Source: Verrucomicrobium spinosum DSM 4136 = JCM 18804
GTDB lineage: Bacteria; Verrucomicrobiota; Verrucomicrobiia; Verrucomicrobiales; Verrucomicrobiaceae
Reading direction: 5' to 3'
DNA length: 64,000 nt
NCBI RefSeq assembly: GCF_000172155.1
Contig: NZ_ABIZ01000001.1
Span: 4,435,105 to 4,499,104 of the forward strand
The notes beneath the pieces were generated by a model. The model did no database searches. It worked only from the letters and a program-made list of their open reading frames with translations, and was not told where the DNA came from. The translations under genes were made by a program, and so were the position numbers. Numbering within the stretch: the stretch's first letter is position 1; every line of letters begins with the position of its first letter. This document shows positions 19,197 through 29,300 of the stretch, piece after piece.

Positions 19197-20087
19197 CTAC
19201 GCGCCCTTCTTCTGCTCCTTCATCGCCTTCTTGACGCTCTCTTCCATCGCGGCGTATTCATCGCGATAGTCATCACTCTGGAGTGTGAGTGCCCGCCCCG
19301 CTGTCCGAAGCGCTTTCCAGGCCAGCTCAAGCTGGTTCGCCTTCTGAGACTCCCGGACGAAAGGCGTCAGCATGTCTGAAAAGACGGGACCGCTGCTGGC
19401 TTTACCCAGCTTGCCCATGGCCCAGTCCAGTTGCTTGTAGGCCTCATCCCATTTGCCCTCTTTCATGAGTTCTTTCATCTTCCGGTTGGCAGTGTCCAGA
19501 CTGAGGTCAGTGCGTTCCTTGGAGTTCGCGGAAACCACACCACGCTCCAGCTTGTCCGCCATGTCGGTCTGCCCGGTTTCCCGCAGCAGCGCCACGTACT
19601 TGGTGGTGTATTCGGCCTTCAGGTCTGCATTGCGACTGAACTGGCGAATGGCTGCCTCGTAGTGCTGGGTCATTTGCGCAGGCACTGCCCCGGTGCCTTT
19701 GAGGATGTCCGTCCGACGGTCCCAAGCATCCGCATCATTGGGGCAAAGCCCAATCGCCGTCTCGATGGCAGCCTTTTCCCGAGGCAGATCGTTGGACGCC
19801 TTGAATAGATCCGCCATCTCCACATGGAAACGCGCCGTCAGATACTCCGGACGGTTACGGAAGCGGCTGGCCAGATACAGCAAATCGTGATCGGTCATCT
19901 TCTTCCCCGTCTGCGGATCTCGTGCGGAACCAGTCGCATAGTTGTCGTAGGAATAACGCCCCTCGTTGAGCTCCCAATGATCGTCAGACTTCATGTAGCC
20001 AAACCAAGCATGAGCTCCGCGATTGCCCTCCCCCACAAAAAGAATGGAGGGAAGCCCCCGTGCCTTGCCTGAGGTCCAGGCGAAGTA
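19197..20087 (-). pseudogene. 3' part of an IS-interrupted gene (exported Cys/His-motif protein)
   Basis: These 296 codons plus stop continue the frame of the fragment at 21523-22365. Removing the IS4-family element and one copy of the 9-bp duplication joins GGICIDQA directly to YFAWTSGKARGLP, so this is not an independent gene. An apparent TTG start at 20120 lies inside the insertion sequence. The segment has GNRGAHAWFGYM (a His at restored residue 307, spaced like the His of transglutaminase-like Cys-His folds), WELNEGRYSYDNY, then a helical, TPR-like C-terminal half (LYLASRFRNRPEYLTARF, AAIETAIGLCPNDADAWDRR). The restored protein would have 577 residues. No internal stop or frameshift is seen, so the insertion may be recent. 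Confidence 0.88.
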
Positions 20088-20096
20088 AGCCTGATC
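20088..20096. repeat. Target-site duplication of the IS4-family element, left copy
   Basis: AGCCTGATC is identical to the copy at 21523-21531 and directly abuts the left inverted repeat. Confidence 0.92.
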
Positions 20097-20203
20097 CACA
20101 GTCATCCCATAGCCCTGCAAAAGCAGCGCCAGAGGCTTGAGTTGGTGATGTTTTGAAGTGCCTTTTGCGAAAGTGATTTCTCAAACGGGGCGGTCCTGCT
20201 CCG

Positions 20204-21457
20204 TTATGCGACGCCTGCTGTCCCATAGACGGGGGGCTCCAGCCCAGGCAGATACACGCTTTGCGGGCTGGCTCGCATCTTCCATGGACCGCCTGCTGTC
20301 CCATAGAACGCCAGCAATCTGAGCAGATCCACCCGGCTCCAAGTCACCCCTCGGATCATCGTGAAGAGGCGGGTGAAGCTGTGCGGCCAGCCCGATACTT
20401 GTGCCAGGAACCGCAGCAGCACATAGAGCAACAGGGCCGCCCAGAGCTGCCAGCGGATCGCGTTTTTGCTATGTCCCAAAAAATCACAGATGCAGAGCGT
20501 TTGCTTGATCTGCTTGAAGAACACTTCAATGCCCCAGCGGCTCTGGTAGAGTTCTCCTACCGTGCTGGCGGCCCATTCTGTCTGGTTGGTGATAAAGGCC
20601 ATGCGCACTTCCTTGCCGTCAAGCTCCACGAGCATCTCCACCCGGCGCAGCGGGCCGGGATGTTGCGAAAGGCTCCTGGCTCCTTTGAGCACAATGAGGT
20701 CATCGCGCAGCACCTTGCCTTGCGGCCGTGCCTGGAGCTTGCGCGTCACCCGGTAGCTCATGTTGTCCTTGGCACGGGTGACCCAGAAGATGCCCCGCCC
20801 AGTCAACTCCCAGAGGTGGGCAAAGTTGATGTAAGCCTTGTCAAACAAGGCAATTTCCCCGTCTTTGAGGCTGGCACAAAGCGCGCGGGAGCGCGAGTCA
20901 TCATGATGAGAGGCTTCTTCGATGATGGCAAAGGCTGGCAGGAAGGTTTGCAGGTTGAGACGCAAATGGAGCTTGGCCGCCGCCTTGCGCTGCCGGTGCT
21001 TGGCCCAACTCATACAGTTGGCCACCAGGGCGATGGTGCTGGAGTCGATGGCGTAGATGGCCCGTCTAAACCGCCGGGGCAGTCCTTCATAGCGCAGGCC
21101 AAACCCGGGGTGCCGATGCTGGAGATGATCCAACATCTTCCAAAAGAGGGTCTCCATCAGGTCGCTGTCCCGATTCTTATTGGCATGGGACAGGGTGTTG
21201 CGGGCTGGCGGTGTCGCTCCGCGGATGGCAGCGAGGGCCCCGGCATGATGCCTCAAGCTGTCGCACACATCGTTGAGACTGATGGAGTGTGTCAGTTGCG
21301 CGTAGAGCAGGCTGACCACGTGACTCCAGGAACTGAAGGTGCGCGGCTGGCTGCCGTGGTGGTGTTGAGCGCAGAGGTTCGCGACCAAGTGCCCGGGAAT
21401 GAGCTTGCAAAGCTGCCCCAGAACGCTTCCAATGACTTTGGCTGGTTTGAATTTCAT
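20204..21457 (-). CDS. IS4-family DDE transposase
   Basis: A 417-residue transposase with an N-terminal DUF4372-like helical part (GHLVANLCAQHH, SWSHVVSLLYAQLTH) and a DDE domain. The putative triad is Asp138 (YAIDSSTIAL), Asp206 (ALFDKAYINF) and Glu311. The IS4 signature Y-x2-R-x3-E-x6-K is present as Tyr304, Arg307, Glu311 and Lys318 (YQSRWGIEVFFKQIK). The frame is intact and of normal length, so it may be functional. The C-terminal tail runs close to the left end and carries a short repeated YGTAG motif. It starts at ATG 21457, 65 bp inside the right terminus. Confidence 0.95.
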   Translation of the reverse strand: MKFKPAKVIGSVLGQLCKLIPGHLVANLCAQHHHGSQPRTFSSWSHVVSLLYAQLTHSISLNDVCDSLRHHAGALAAIRGATPPARNTLSHANKNRDSDLMETLFWKMLDHLQHRHPGFGLRYEGLPRRFRRAIYAIDSSTIALVANCMSWAKHRQRKAAAKLHLRLNLQTFLPAFAIIEEASHHDDSRSRALCASLKDGEIALFDKAYINFAHLWELTGRGIFWVTRAKDNMSYRVTRKLQARPQGKVLRDDLIVLKGARSLSQHPGPLRRVEMLVELDGKEVRMAFITNQTEWAASTVGELYQSRWGIEVFFKQIKQTLCICDFLGHSKNAIRWQLWAALLLYVLLRFLAQVSGWPHSFTRLFTMIRGVTWSRVDLLRLLAFYGTAGGPWKMRASPQSVYLPGLEPPVYGTAGVA

Positions 21458-21461
21458 CTCA

Positions 21462-21485
21462 GGCCTACCCTGTGTGGGGTAGGCC
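21462..21485 (-). promoter_or_regulatory. Hairpin immediately upstream of the transposase start
   Basis: A perfect 9-bp stem (GGCCTACCC at 21462-21470, GGGTAGGCC at 21477-21485) with a 6-nt loop ends 4 nt before the ATG on the minus strand. In other insertion sequences, similar hairpins hide the start from read-through transcripts. Confidence 0.6.
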
Positions 21486-21522
21486 GCCAGTCACCTTTTT
21501 GTTTCGCTGTGGGACGGCTGTG

Positions 21523-21531
21523 AGCCTGATC
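21523..21531. repeat. Target-site duplication of the IS4-family element, right copy
   Basis: AGCCTGATC is identical to 20088-20096. It encodes the DQA of the GGICIDQA motif of the split gene on the minus strand. Confidence 0.92.
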
Positions 21532-22365
21532 AATACAGATGCCGCCGGTCTTTTCGATATCGACCAGCTTGTAGCTTTCACCCAACCAGGAGAGCTTGCC
21601 CTCTTCGTACCGCGGAGTGTCGTAGTTGATGCACGAGAAGGCGCGACCAAAATCATTCCGGGGAAAACGCACGTTCTTCTGCGCCCAGCGCAGTTCATCG
21701 AAGCTGATCCAGGTGTCCACGATGAACTTGATCTGCTCCACCTCAAGCTTCTTGATATCCAGCATGAGCTTGCCTGCCGTGTCGCTCTCCAGCCAGAAGT
21801 TGAAACGGTCCACGTTGGTGACGCTGTCCGACTCCAACGGCACTGCGGACGACTTCACTTGATGGTGAGGCCATGAGTCAGGGCGGTTCCGGTCAAAGAC
21901 CACGGCCACCGCAATGGCCAGCGCCTTGTACACCTTCCAGGCCTCCGGCTTGGCGTGGCGAATGGCGGCCAGCGTTCCCAGTACCTTGGAGGCATCGTCC
22001 TCGGTACGAAGATTGGCGAACAGCTGATAACTCAGCGATTCGTCCCCTATGAACTCATCCACAATGGCCGTGGGAATCTCAGCCGTACCGTCCTTGGGAT
22101 ACTTCGCCTGATCAAGGAACGCGCACCATTGCTGAATGCGACGCCAGCGGCCAAACGCCGGATCGGTGCCCGAAGTGGACTTGTACCCCGTGCGCAGGAC
22201 GCCGCCCAACTGGAACGCCGCCGTATTCCACCCCAGGGACTTGATGGCTGCAATTTCGGGTGCCGTCGGGACCTTGCTGATATCAGCAGCCTTGGCAGCC
22301 GACTGGGTTCCCAGGGCAGCCGCGAGGTGAGCGCCGAGAGAGAGGAGGAAGCGGGTGGTGCGCAT
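21523..22365 (-). pseudogene. 5' part of an IS-interrupted gene (exported Cys/His-motif protein)
   Basis: These 281 codons begin MRTTRFLLSLGAHLAAALG, a signal peptide, and run to GGICIDQA, where the insertion sequence enters. Translation then reads into the element and stops at 21454. The segment includes WRRIQQWCAFLDQAKYPKDG, helical stretches, RFNFWLESDTAGKL and the motif IEKTGGICIDQA with Cys277. Joined to the distal part it has GGxCxDQAYFA followed by GAHAWFGY, a spacing like the Cys and His of transglutaminase/papain-like folds. The third residue of such a triad is uncertain: LNEGRY stands where an Asp might be expected. The enzyme call is inference; the interruption is seen directly. 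Confidence 0.88.
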
Positions 22366-22458
22366 AGGGTCAAAATCCCTGATCCAGGGACGTTTTATAG
22401 TGAGAAATCCCCCACCCAGCGTTGGAAAAAAGCCAATCCGGGGCAGTCTTTGCCTCCA

Positions 22459-22731
22459 CTACTTGCCATCCTGCGCCTTGAGGACGACAACGGAGCCGTT
22501 TTTGGCCAGATCCTTGCCAAAGGCAAGTTCCACCTTGGCCTGGGCATCTTTCACCCCATCCACGGTGACTTGGGGCACCGAGCTATAGCCCGCACCGGCA
22601 TCCACCAGCTCAAAGGCGGTGACCTTGCCATCCTTCACCAGTGCGTTGGCCACCGCTTCGCGATGCACCCAAGTGCATCGCGCCTCCGGGCGAAGCGGTT
22701 TGCACCAGACAAGCTGAATTTTCGCCAACAC
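22459..22731 (-). pseudogene. Small open frame, probable C-terminal remnant
   Basis: The 90-codon frame ends DAGAGYSSVPQVTVDGVKDA and a Lys-rich tail. The GAGYSSVPxVTV motif recurs at the ends of larger exported verrucomicrobial proteins, so this may be a truncated remnant. Its first 26 codons run through a hairpin repeat (22652-22699) and look non-coding in composition. A 93-bp gap separates it from the interrupted gene. It could be a real small protein using an internal start, but no good start is visible. Confidence 0.4.
22652..22699. repeat. Two-tier stem-loop repeat
   Basis: Inner stem CGCGATGCAC (22659-22668) pairs with GTGCATCGCG (22673-22682) around a 4-nt loop. An outer stem ACCGCTTCG (22652-22660) pairs with CGAAGCGGT (22691-22699). 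It resembles a REP-type element. Confidence 0.7.
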
Positions 22732-22836
22732 ACAATGCCGAGTCAGGATTGCTTAGCCTCTGCCAGCACCGCCCGACAACCCACAATTAGTTTTGGACTC
22801 TTTTTAGCTCGTCCGTGCCACTGTTTCGCGCAAAGA

Positions 22837-23373
22837 TTACCTCCTAACATATCCAAATTGACCCATCTCGCCTGCTGGCACGAAACCCATAATCAGCGCC
22901 CCTTTCATGTCGGGTGATCTCGAAAAATAACCGTCGATCAATGTATGCCTGCGCCTGGGGACTGCTATGACTGACAATTCCTCCATCTCTTTCGCCAAAT
23001 CAAGATCCAAGCGGCCACAGCAGTCATCAATAATACCAAGCGCCCTCAGGATGTCCTTTGAATCCACCAACGCATCATCCAGAATCAAACAGACAAGCAC
23101 GCTTCTAATCAACTTAATTTCACATTTCCTCACTGCAAGCACTGACATGCGGACGGCAAATGTGACAAATGCATATGCTTGCTCTGGATCCAATTTTCCG
23201 CGCAGCAAAAGGATCGCAGCGCTGTCCAGAGCATGCAATTCAAATGCCCGGGCAAGCTGAATCTCCACTTCCAATGGAATTTCAACCCCTTCGCCAAGTG
23301 GAAAGTCATAACATTTTGGCCGAGAACTAGCCCATTGGTCAATTGCCGAGTTGAGATCCGCATCTGTACGCAT
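22837..23373 (-). CDS. Probable immunity protein of the RHS polymorphic toxin
   Basis: A 178-residue protein without signal peptide or membrane segment, predicted mostly helical (FAVRMSVLAVRKCEIKLIRSV, GIIDDCCGRLDLDLAKEMEEL). I do not recognise a specific immunity family. The call comes from position: the ATG at 23373 lies 9 bp after the stop of the giant RHS protein, on the same strand, the classical toxin-immunity order, where the immunity protein neutralises the toxin tip in the producing cell or its siblings. The gene looks more AT-rich by eye than its neighbours, consistent with exchangeable toxin/immunity cassettes. The next gene fragment is about 100 bp away. Confidence 0.72.
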   Translation of the reverse strand: MRTDADLNSAIDQWASSRPKCYDFPLGEGVEIPLEVEIQLARAFELHALDSAAILLLRGKLDPEQAYAFVTFAVRMSVLAVRKCEIKLIRSVLVCLILDDALVDSKDILRALGIIDDCCGRLDLDLAKEMEELSVIAVPRRRHTLIDGYFSRSPDMKGALIMGFVPAGEMGQFGYVRR

Positions 23374-23382
23374 GGGTACATT

Positions 23383-26300
23383 CTACTCAGAAATCAATTT
23401 ACCACCACGACTAAGAACACGATTTATCTCTCCCCAGGTAACGGATCCTCTACGCACAGCGTCAAAAGGAGTCACCAGCCTCACAGGGAGACCTGCATCA
23501 ACGCCACCATCGATCCACGCATCGTTGATTCCCGGAGTCCAATCACGATCGGCCATTCGAAGCGCCTGCCATCCGTCCTTGGCCTGTTCAATTGCTGAAT
23601 CGCCATGCCCTATGACCAGCCCGGATTTTGCTTTGCTGGCATTTTGGTATACTTCCCAGGCTTTTTCCGCCTCTTTCGGATTTGCAAAGGTTCGTCCCTT
23701 CGCAAACGCTTCGAACGACGCGGCGATCCTATCAGAAGCTACTTTTGCGGCTCGCTTGGTTCCAGCTTTTATCCCGTCATCACCGTGCCTGAACAATCCA
23801 GTTAGCTTCTTGCCCACAGTTCTACCGAAAGGCAATACACCCAACAAAGTGGCACCCCCGCTCACCCATTGATTAACTGACTCTCCCGTAAGTGGGTCTG
23901 AACCTGTTACCGTCTCCCACACTCCCTTCGCTGACCCCGCAAAAGGAAGAGCGTCACTAACCGTAGAATACATCTGTCTTCCAGCCTTGCCGTCATTCTC
24001 AAAACCAAACGCGTGTTCATGCCGTGAGCCGTGTGGAGTCGTCCAATCTAGTCGCGTTCCATTGTCGTCAATCGTCCAACGAACCTTCGAACCATCAGGC
24101 ACGTCGACCTTCTCTCCACTAGCTTCCACCTCCAATAGTCCCTCTGGATCAAAGCTCGTCCACGGATTCTGCCGCACGTACGCATACAAGTTGGGGCCAT
24201 CCACAAACCCCGCAGGATCCTTGGTCAAGAATGTACCCGTCTCCAGATCACGGTACCGGAATCCCTCATTCAGCAGCCTTGTCGGATCTTCATCTTTCGA
24301 ATTCGCCTTTTGCCGATCCAACGTGCTGCCAGCCTCGACGGTACGCGTTCCGAAGGCCTCATAGCTGGCTTGATAGGTTAGCGCCCCCCCCTCATCGGTC
24401 TTGGCGATGATGTCACCCCGCACGTTGTTGTGCGAGTAGCTCGGCACGCTGGCACGCAGACTGTAGAGCATGCCTCCCACGCCGCCCCCCATTCCATTCC
24501 CACGAAGGTATTCCACGCTCAATACCGCGTCCTCAAACTCCTGCACAGCCAGTCCACCACTAAAGACGACTTTTCTGGTCTTGGTTGTGGGACCGTCGAT
24601 CTCAACCACTTCCACCCGCCGGGTCCGGTAGTCATAGGCATGCAGGAACTCCCTGTCGTTTGCCCTTGGATCATAGACCCTCACCAGTCGGTTCTCATAG
24701 TCATAGTCGTACTCGGCGTCATCCTCCCCGGCGAACTCCCGGGTCCGGCGATTGCCATTGAGATCATAGGTGTAGACAGTGGTATCGGCCCCCGTGGTCG
24801 ACGAAGTCAACTGATTTGCAGCGTTGTAGGCATAGCTGGTTGTCCCTGGTGTTGAACCACCGGTAATCACCCGCAACGAGCGGTTGTTGGCTGTGTCATA
24901 GCTGTAGGCCGTCGTTACAGTCCCGCTGCCGGTCGTGGTGGTGGACTCATTCACCAGGCGATAGACATCATCATAGGTGTTGACCACGGTGCGATTGGCC
25001 AGACCGGAGGGATAGACCTCGGACACCTGAACGACATTGCCTACCAAGTCGTGCTTAATGGTCTGCGTATAAAGCAGGCCAGAAGTAACAGTCAGCCCCT
25101 GAATCTGTGTCGCCCTATTCAGCGCGTCATAGAGGGTGGTAGTGGCATCGCCGTTGGGCAGAGTGCGAATGGATACCGCCCCGCTCGCATTGTAGGCATA
25201 GCTCGTGGTTCGGCCGTTTTCCGTCATCGTGGCCAACCGGTTAAGTGAGTCATAGGTGCTTACAATCTCCCGGCCCGTACCGCCGTAGGTCACCAGGGTT
25301 CGATTGCCTGCCAAGTCATAGCGATACTGATGAGTAACGCCGCCGGAAGTTTCGCTCTGCGGACGATTGAGTGCATCATAGGTGTAGGCTACATCGGCCT
25401 TGCCGCCCTTCCCCGCCTCCGTCACGGTGAGCAAGTTGCCCACCGCGTCGTAGCCATAGACCCGATTGTCCACCGTGCGCCCTATATAGGTCACCGTCTG
25501 CAGCCGGTGGCGGTCGTCATAGCCGTACTCTGTCCGTTGCCCTTCGGCATCCACACGAGCGGCCTTGTTTAGATCGTTGTATTCAAAGACCGTCTCTCTG
25601 TTCAAAGCGTCCCGGACGACAGTGTTGCGGCTCAACCCGTCGTATTCAAACTCCGTGCGCTGGTTCTTGCCATCAATCACCGCGGTGCGATTCCCCACTT
25701 TATCGTATTCATTCGTCACCACCATGCCCTCAGCGTCCGTGGTTGTATGCAGTCGATTCAGGGCGTCGTAGGTATTGGTCGTCACCTTGCCATTGGGATC
25801 GGTGACCGTTCTCACATTGCCATTTTTGTCATAGGTCGTAGTCACCACAGGTCTCGCCGTGGTGCCGTCAGGCTTGATCACGAGAGGTGCCGTCACTGTA
25901 TGGACCCGGTTGGCCTCGTCGTAGACCGTGTCCGTGGTGAACCCTCTCGCGTCTGTGACCGCTACGACATTGCCCACGGCGTCATATCCTGTAGACGTAG
26001 TAGGCCGCATGAATACAGCATTCTCCGCATCCCACACTTCAGGCTGCTGCTCCCACACTTTTCGGTTGCGTGAGTCATACCCGATATCCGTGCGCTGTCC
26101 CAGAGCAGTGACTGCTGCCACGACGTTGCCCGCCTCATCGTACTCACTACGAATCACTGGATTTCTATTCTCTCCGGAGATGGCATCCAGCACAGATGGC
26201 TGCGTCACCTTCACTGGCCGGCCCGCCCCGTCGAATTCGGTCACCGTTTGCCGACCCAGCTCATCCTCCACCTTCCATTTGAGTCCCGTTCCCGTATAGA

Positions 26301-29300
26301 ACATCTTTTGGGTGGTCGAGTCCGCAAATGTAACCTGCTTGGGCCGGTTGAGAGCGTCATAGGCAGTGTGGGTTGTCTTGTTGAGCGAATCTGTGACCGC
26401 AGTGACATTGCCCACATCATCATAGTCAGTGATGGTGGTCGCAAAGATGCCAGCCCCTCCGTACTGGACGCGCGTTTCAGTGGGCCGGTAGAGCGCATCA
26501 TAGGTCACACCCGAGACATAGCCCCGGGGATCCTCCGTACGGGTGGGCTTGAACGGAGTGGTAGCAAACACTCCGCCTCCGCTGTTGGCTCCATACTGAT
26601 ACACAGTCACCTGGCTCAGCGGGGCGTGAATTTCCTTCAATCTCTGCAGCCCGTCGTAGACATAGCTGGTGGTGTTTCCTTCAGGATCGGTCGAACTTTC
26701 GCAGGAACCCACCGCATTCCAGGTCTTCGTGGTGACCAGATCGGGCCCATCCATCACACGCGTCTCGGTATCAATCCGGTTAAGCGCGTCATAGGTCCAC
26801 TTGGTGAGGCGATTGTTCTCATCCGTTTCCTCCGTCTTGTTCCCACGCAGATCGTATTCAAACTCCTTGTCCGCGCCTCCAGGGTAGGTGACTTTCTTCA
26901 GACGGTTTCGCCGGTCGTATTCAAAGTACGTGGTCTTCCCGCGAGGGTCTGTAGCGGAGACCTTGTTCCCGTTGGAAGCATATTCATAGACCGTGACCAG
27001 ATCAGGTCCGTCCATCTCAACAACCTCGCTGGCGACGCGTCCCGCAGAGTCTGGGATGAAACGGGTGATCAGGTCTGATGCCCAGCCAGGATCCCCTGAA
27101 GCGCTGCGCACGATGCGCTTGGTGACAAAGCCTGGGAAGATCGAGTTCCCATACTCAAAGTCTGTCTGCTGGGCCAGCGCTCCATTGCTGCCATAGATGG
27201 ATTCCCGGGTACGGCGGCCAAGATGGTCCGTGAGGTAGCGGGATTCCCGCCCTTCCTCATCGGTCACCTTGGTCATGATGCGCCGGGGATCATATTCAAA
27301 TCTTTTGCTCTTGCCCAAGGCGTTGGTCTGCTCCGTGGGATCGTCATAAACCCCGTTTAACCCGGTTTCCAGCAACGGAAGGATCTGACGGTAAGTCTGG
27401 GGGGCATTCCAGACGTCCTCGTATTTATACGTCGTGATATTGCCTGACAAGTCACGGGCCATCACCAAGGAAAGCCCGGCCTCTTCATCAAACGTAAATT
27501 CTTCAAAGCCATGCCCCTCATGCGTGACTTTCATCTTCCGATAGTAAACAATCTTGGGATCGGCAATGGAGCTGCCAATGGGAGCATACTCATGGAAGTT
27601 GCCTATCTCACAAACCACCCCATCCGACCATTCGTAGCTTCGTGCGTGCCCTTCAGCGTCGATGACCCGGGTCTTACGCAAGCTGTCTCCAGCAAGACGG
27701 GCAAACCCCAGGTTATCACGCTCAATCTTCGTGGTAGAATAGTTCTGGAATTCCGCAGTCCCCAACCCATCCGGCAGAAACACCTTCTTGATCATCCTGG
27801 GGAGCCCGGTGGTCACGTAGTAGCCGTTCAGCGACATGTCTTGTGAGTTCCATTGAAAGGCATACTTCCCCTTCCCTAGATTGTTCCCATCATGATTGAA
27901 CATGTACTCGAACTCATAGCGATTGCCGTTGGAGTCCTGCACCGAGGCCATATCACAGTGCAGGTAGGCCATGCCGGGATCGGTGGAATCCGGAGGTCGT
28001 GGTGCCAGGTCGTCTTCTGTAGCAACGTTATATGTATAGCGAGTGTCTGCACCATTTGCGTCAGTGACCTTTTTCAACAACCAGACATATCGATTGGGAT
28101 TGGTTGCATAGACAAATTGCTCGTACTCAAACTCCGTCTTGTTCCAATTGGGATCCCAAATGGCAGTGATCAACCCCGCATCATTCTGACTGATAAAGAT
28201 GGCCTGGTCGGATCTGCCCTCCACGCTTATGACCTTGGGAACCAGTGTATGACTAGACTGGTAGTCGTAGACCAATTTTTGCCCCAGGCGGTCTGTCACG
28301 GAAGCCAGACGATAGAATACGGAGGAATCAGGAAGGCTCCCCCCAGTGAGCCGGTCTGCCTCGATATGATAGTTCAAAGAAGTCGGAGTGAAGAGGGCGA
28401 CAGAACCAAATTTCTTTTTGAAAATCAGATTCCCATCGGCCGTTTCCTCAAGACTGGTCAGGAACGTGGAACGCTCGTGTTTGGCCGTTGGAAACGGAAC
28501 GTACCGCGTCTTGTACTGCTGATTCACCAGTTCCGAATACATGGCGAATCGGTGCGTGGAGCCATTTTCATCCGTCACGCTGGCAAATCCCGGGTCCGTA
28601 GCTGTGGCGCCCACAAACTTGATATGAGCAGTCAAGTTGGACCCCCAGGCCGCTCCGAAAGGAAGATCGGGCCGCTCATGCGGTCTCAAGCCACTGCGCA
28701 GACTCCATATTTCGGACTGGGAGCTGCGCCTTACCTCAAGGGGCAACTCACTTCCCGGCACTGAGACAAAGGCATCCGTGACCTGGTGGCGGAATCCCAA
28801 GGTCATGGCATCGATGAAGGTTTCTTCTGATTGCTGATCGTCCTCCGCTTCAGCTTGAGGCTTGCTGTCAGGCAACGGCCTGCCGTTCAGTGCTATCTTA
28901 CGATAGCGTGCACCCGAAGCTTCGTCAGACGGCACACTGAGATTCTGACGAAGTTTCTCGTGATAGAACGTGATCTCATCCGTGCCGATCACCGTGCCAT
29001 CCGCTGCGCGGACGGTCAATGTCAGCACCAACTTTTCCCCATGTACTGCATCCTCAGTAGCCCGGATCGACAGCGGCACGCGTGATCCCAAATTTCCGAC
29101 GGTGTAGCCGCTGGATATTTCTCCACCAGCATACAGATGAAAGCGACTGGCATTGGTCCAGGTCAATGTCACCGTCGTCCCAGGTATCCTCCCGCCTTCA
29201 ATCGAAAACCCTGGACTGCCGTTTACAATCTCATCCAGGTCTTCTAGAACGGTAGTCTGGACTCTGCGACCCTCAGCCTCACGCTCCTCCAAATCCAATG

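Larger units (their letters stand above)
20097..21522 (-). mobile_element. Complete IS4-family insertion sequence, 1,426 bp
   Basis: It is bounded by imperfect terminal inverted repeats: CACAGTCATCCCATAGCC reading in from 20097 and CACAGCCGTCCCACAGCG reading in from 21522, similar over roughly 26 bp. It is flanked by a perfect 9-bp direct repeat. It carries one transposase gene with an intact DDE triad and YREK motif. It splits a minus-strand gene, and its transposase lies in the same orientation as that gene. A protective-type hairpin lies just ahead of the transposase start. Confidence 0.93.

Noticed and set aside
19197-20120. A 307-codon frame as an independent gene
   Set aside because: Its TTG start lies inside the insertion sequence. 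The frame joins exactly to the upstream fragment once the element is removed, so it is the 3' part of one gene.
20261-21523. A 420-codon plus-strand frame across the insertion sequence
   Set aside because: It is antisense to the transposase, which has intact DDE and YREK motifs.
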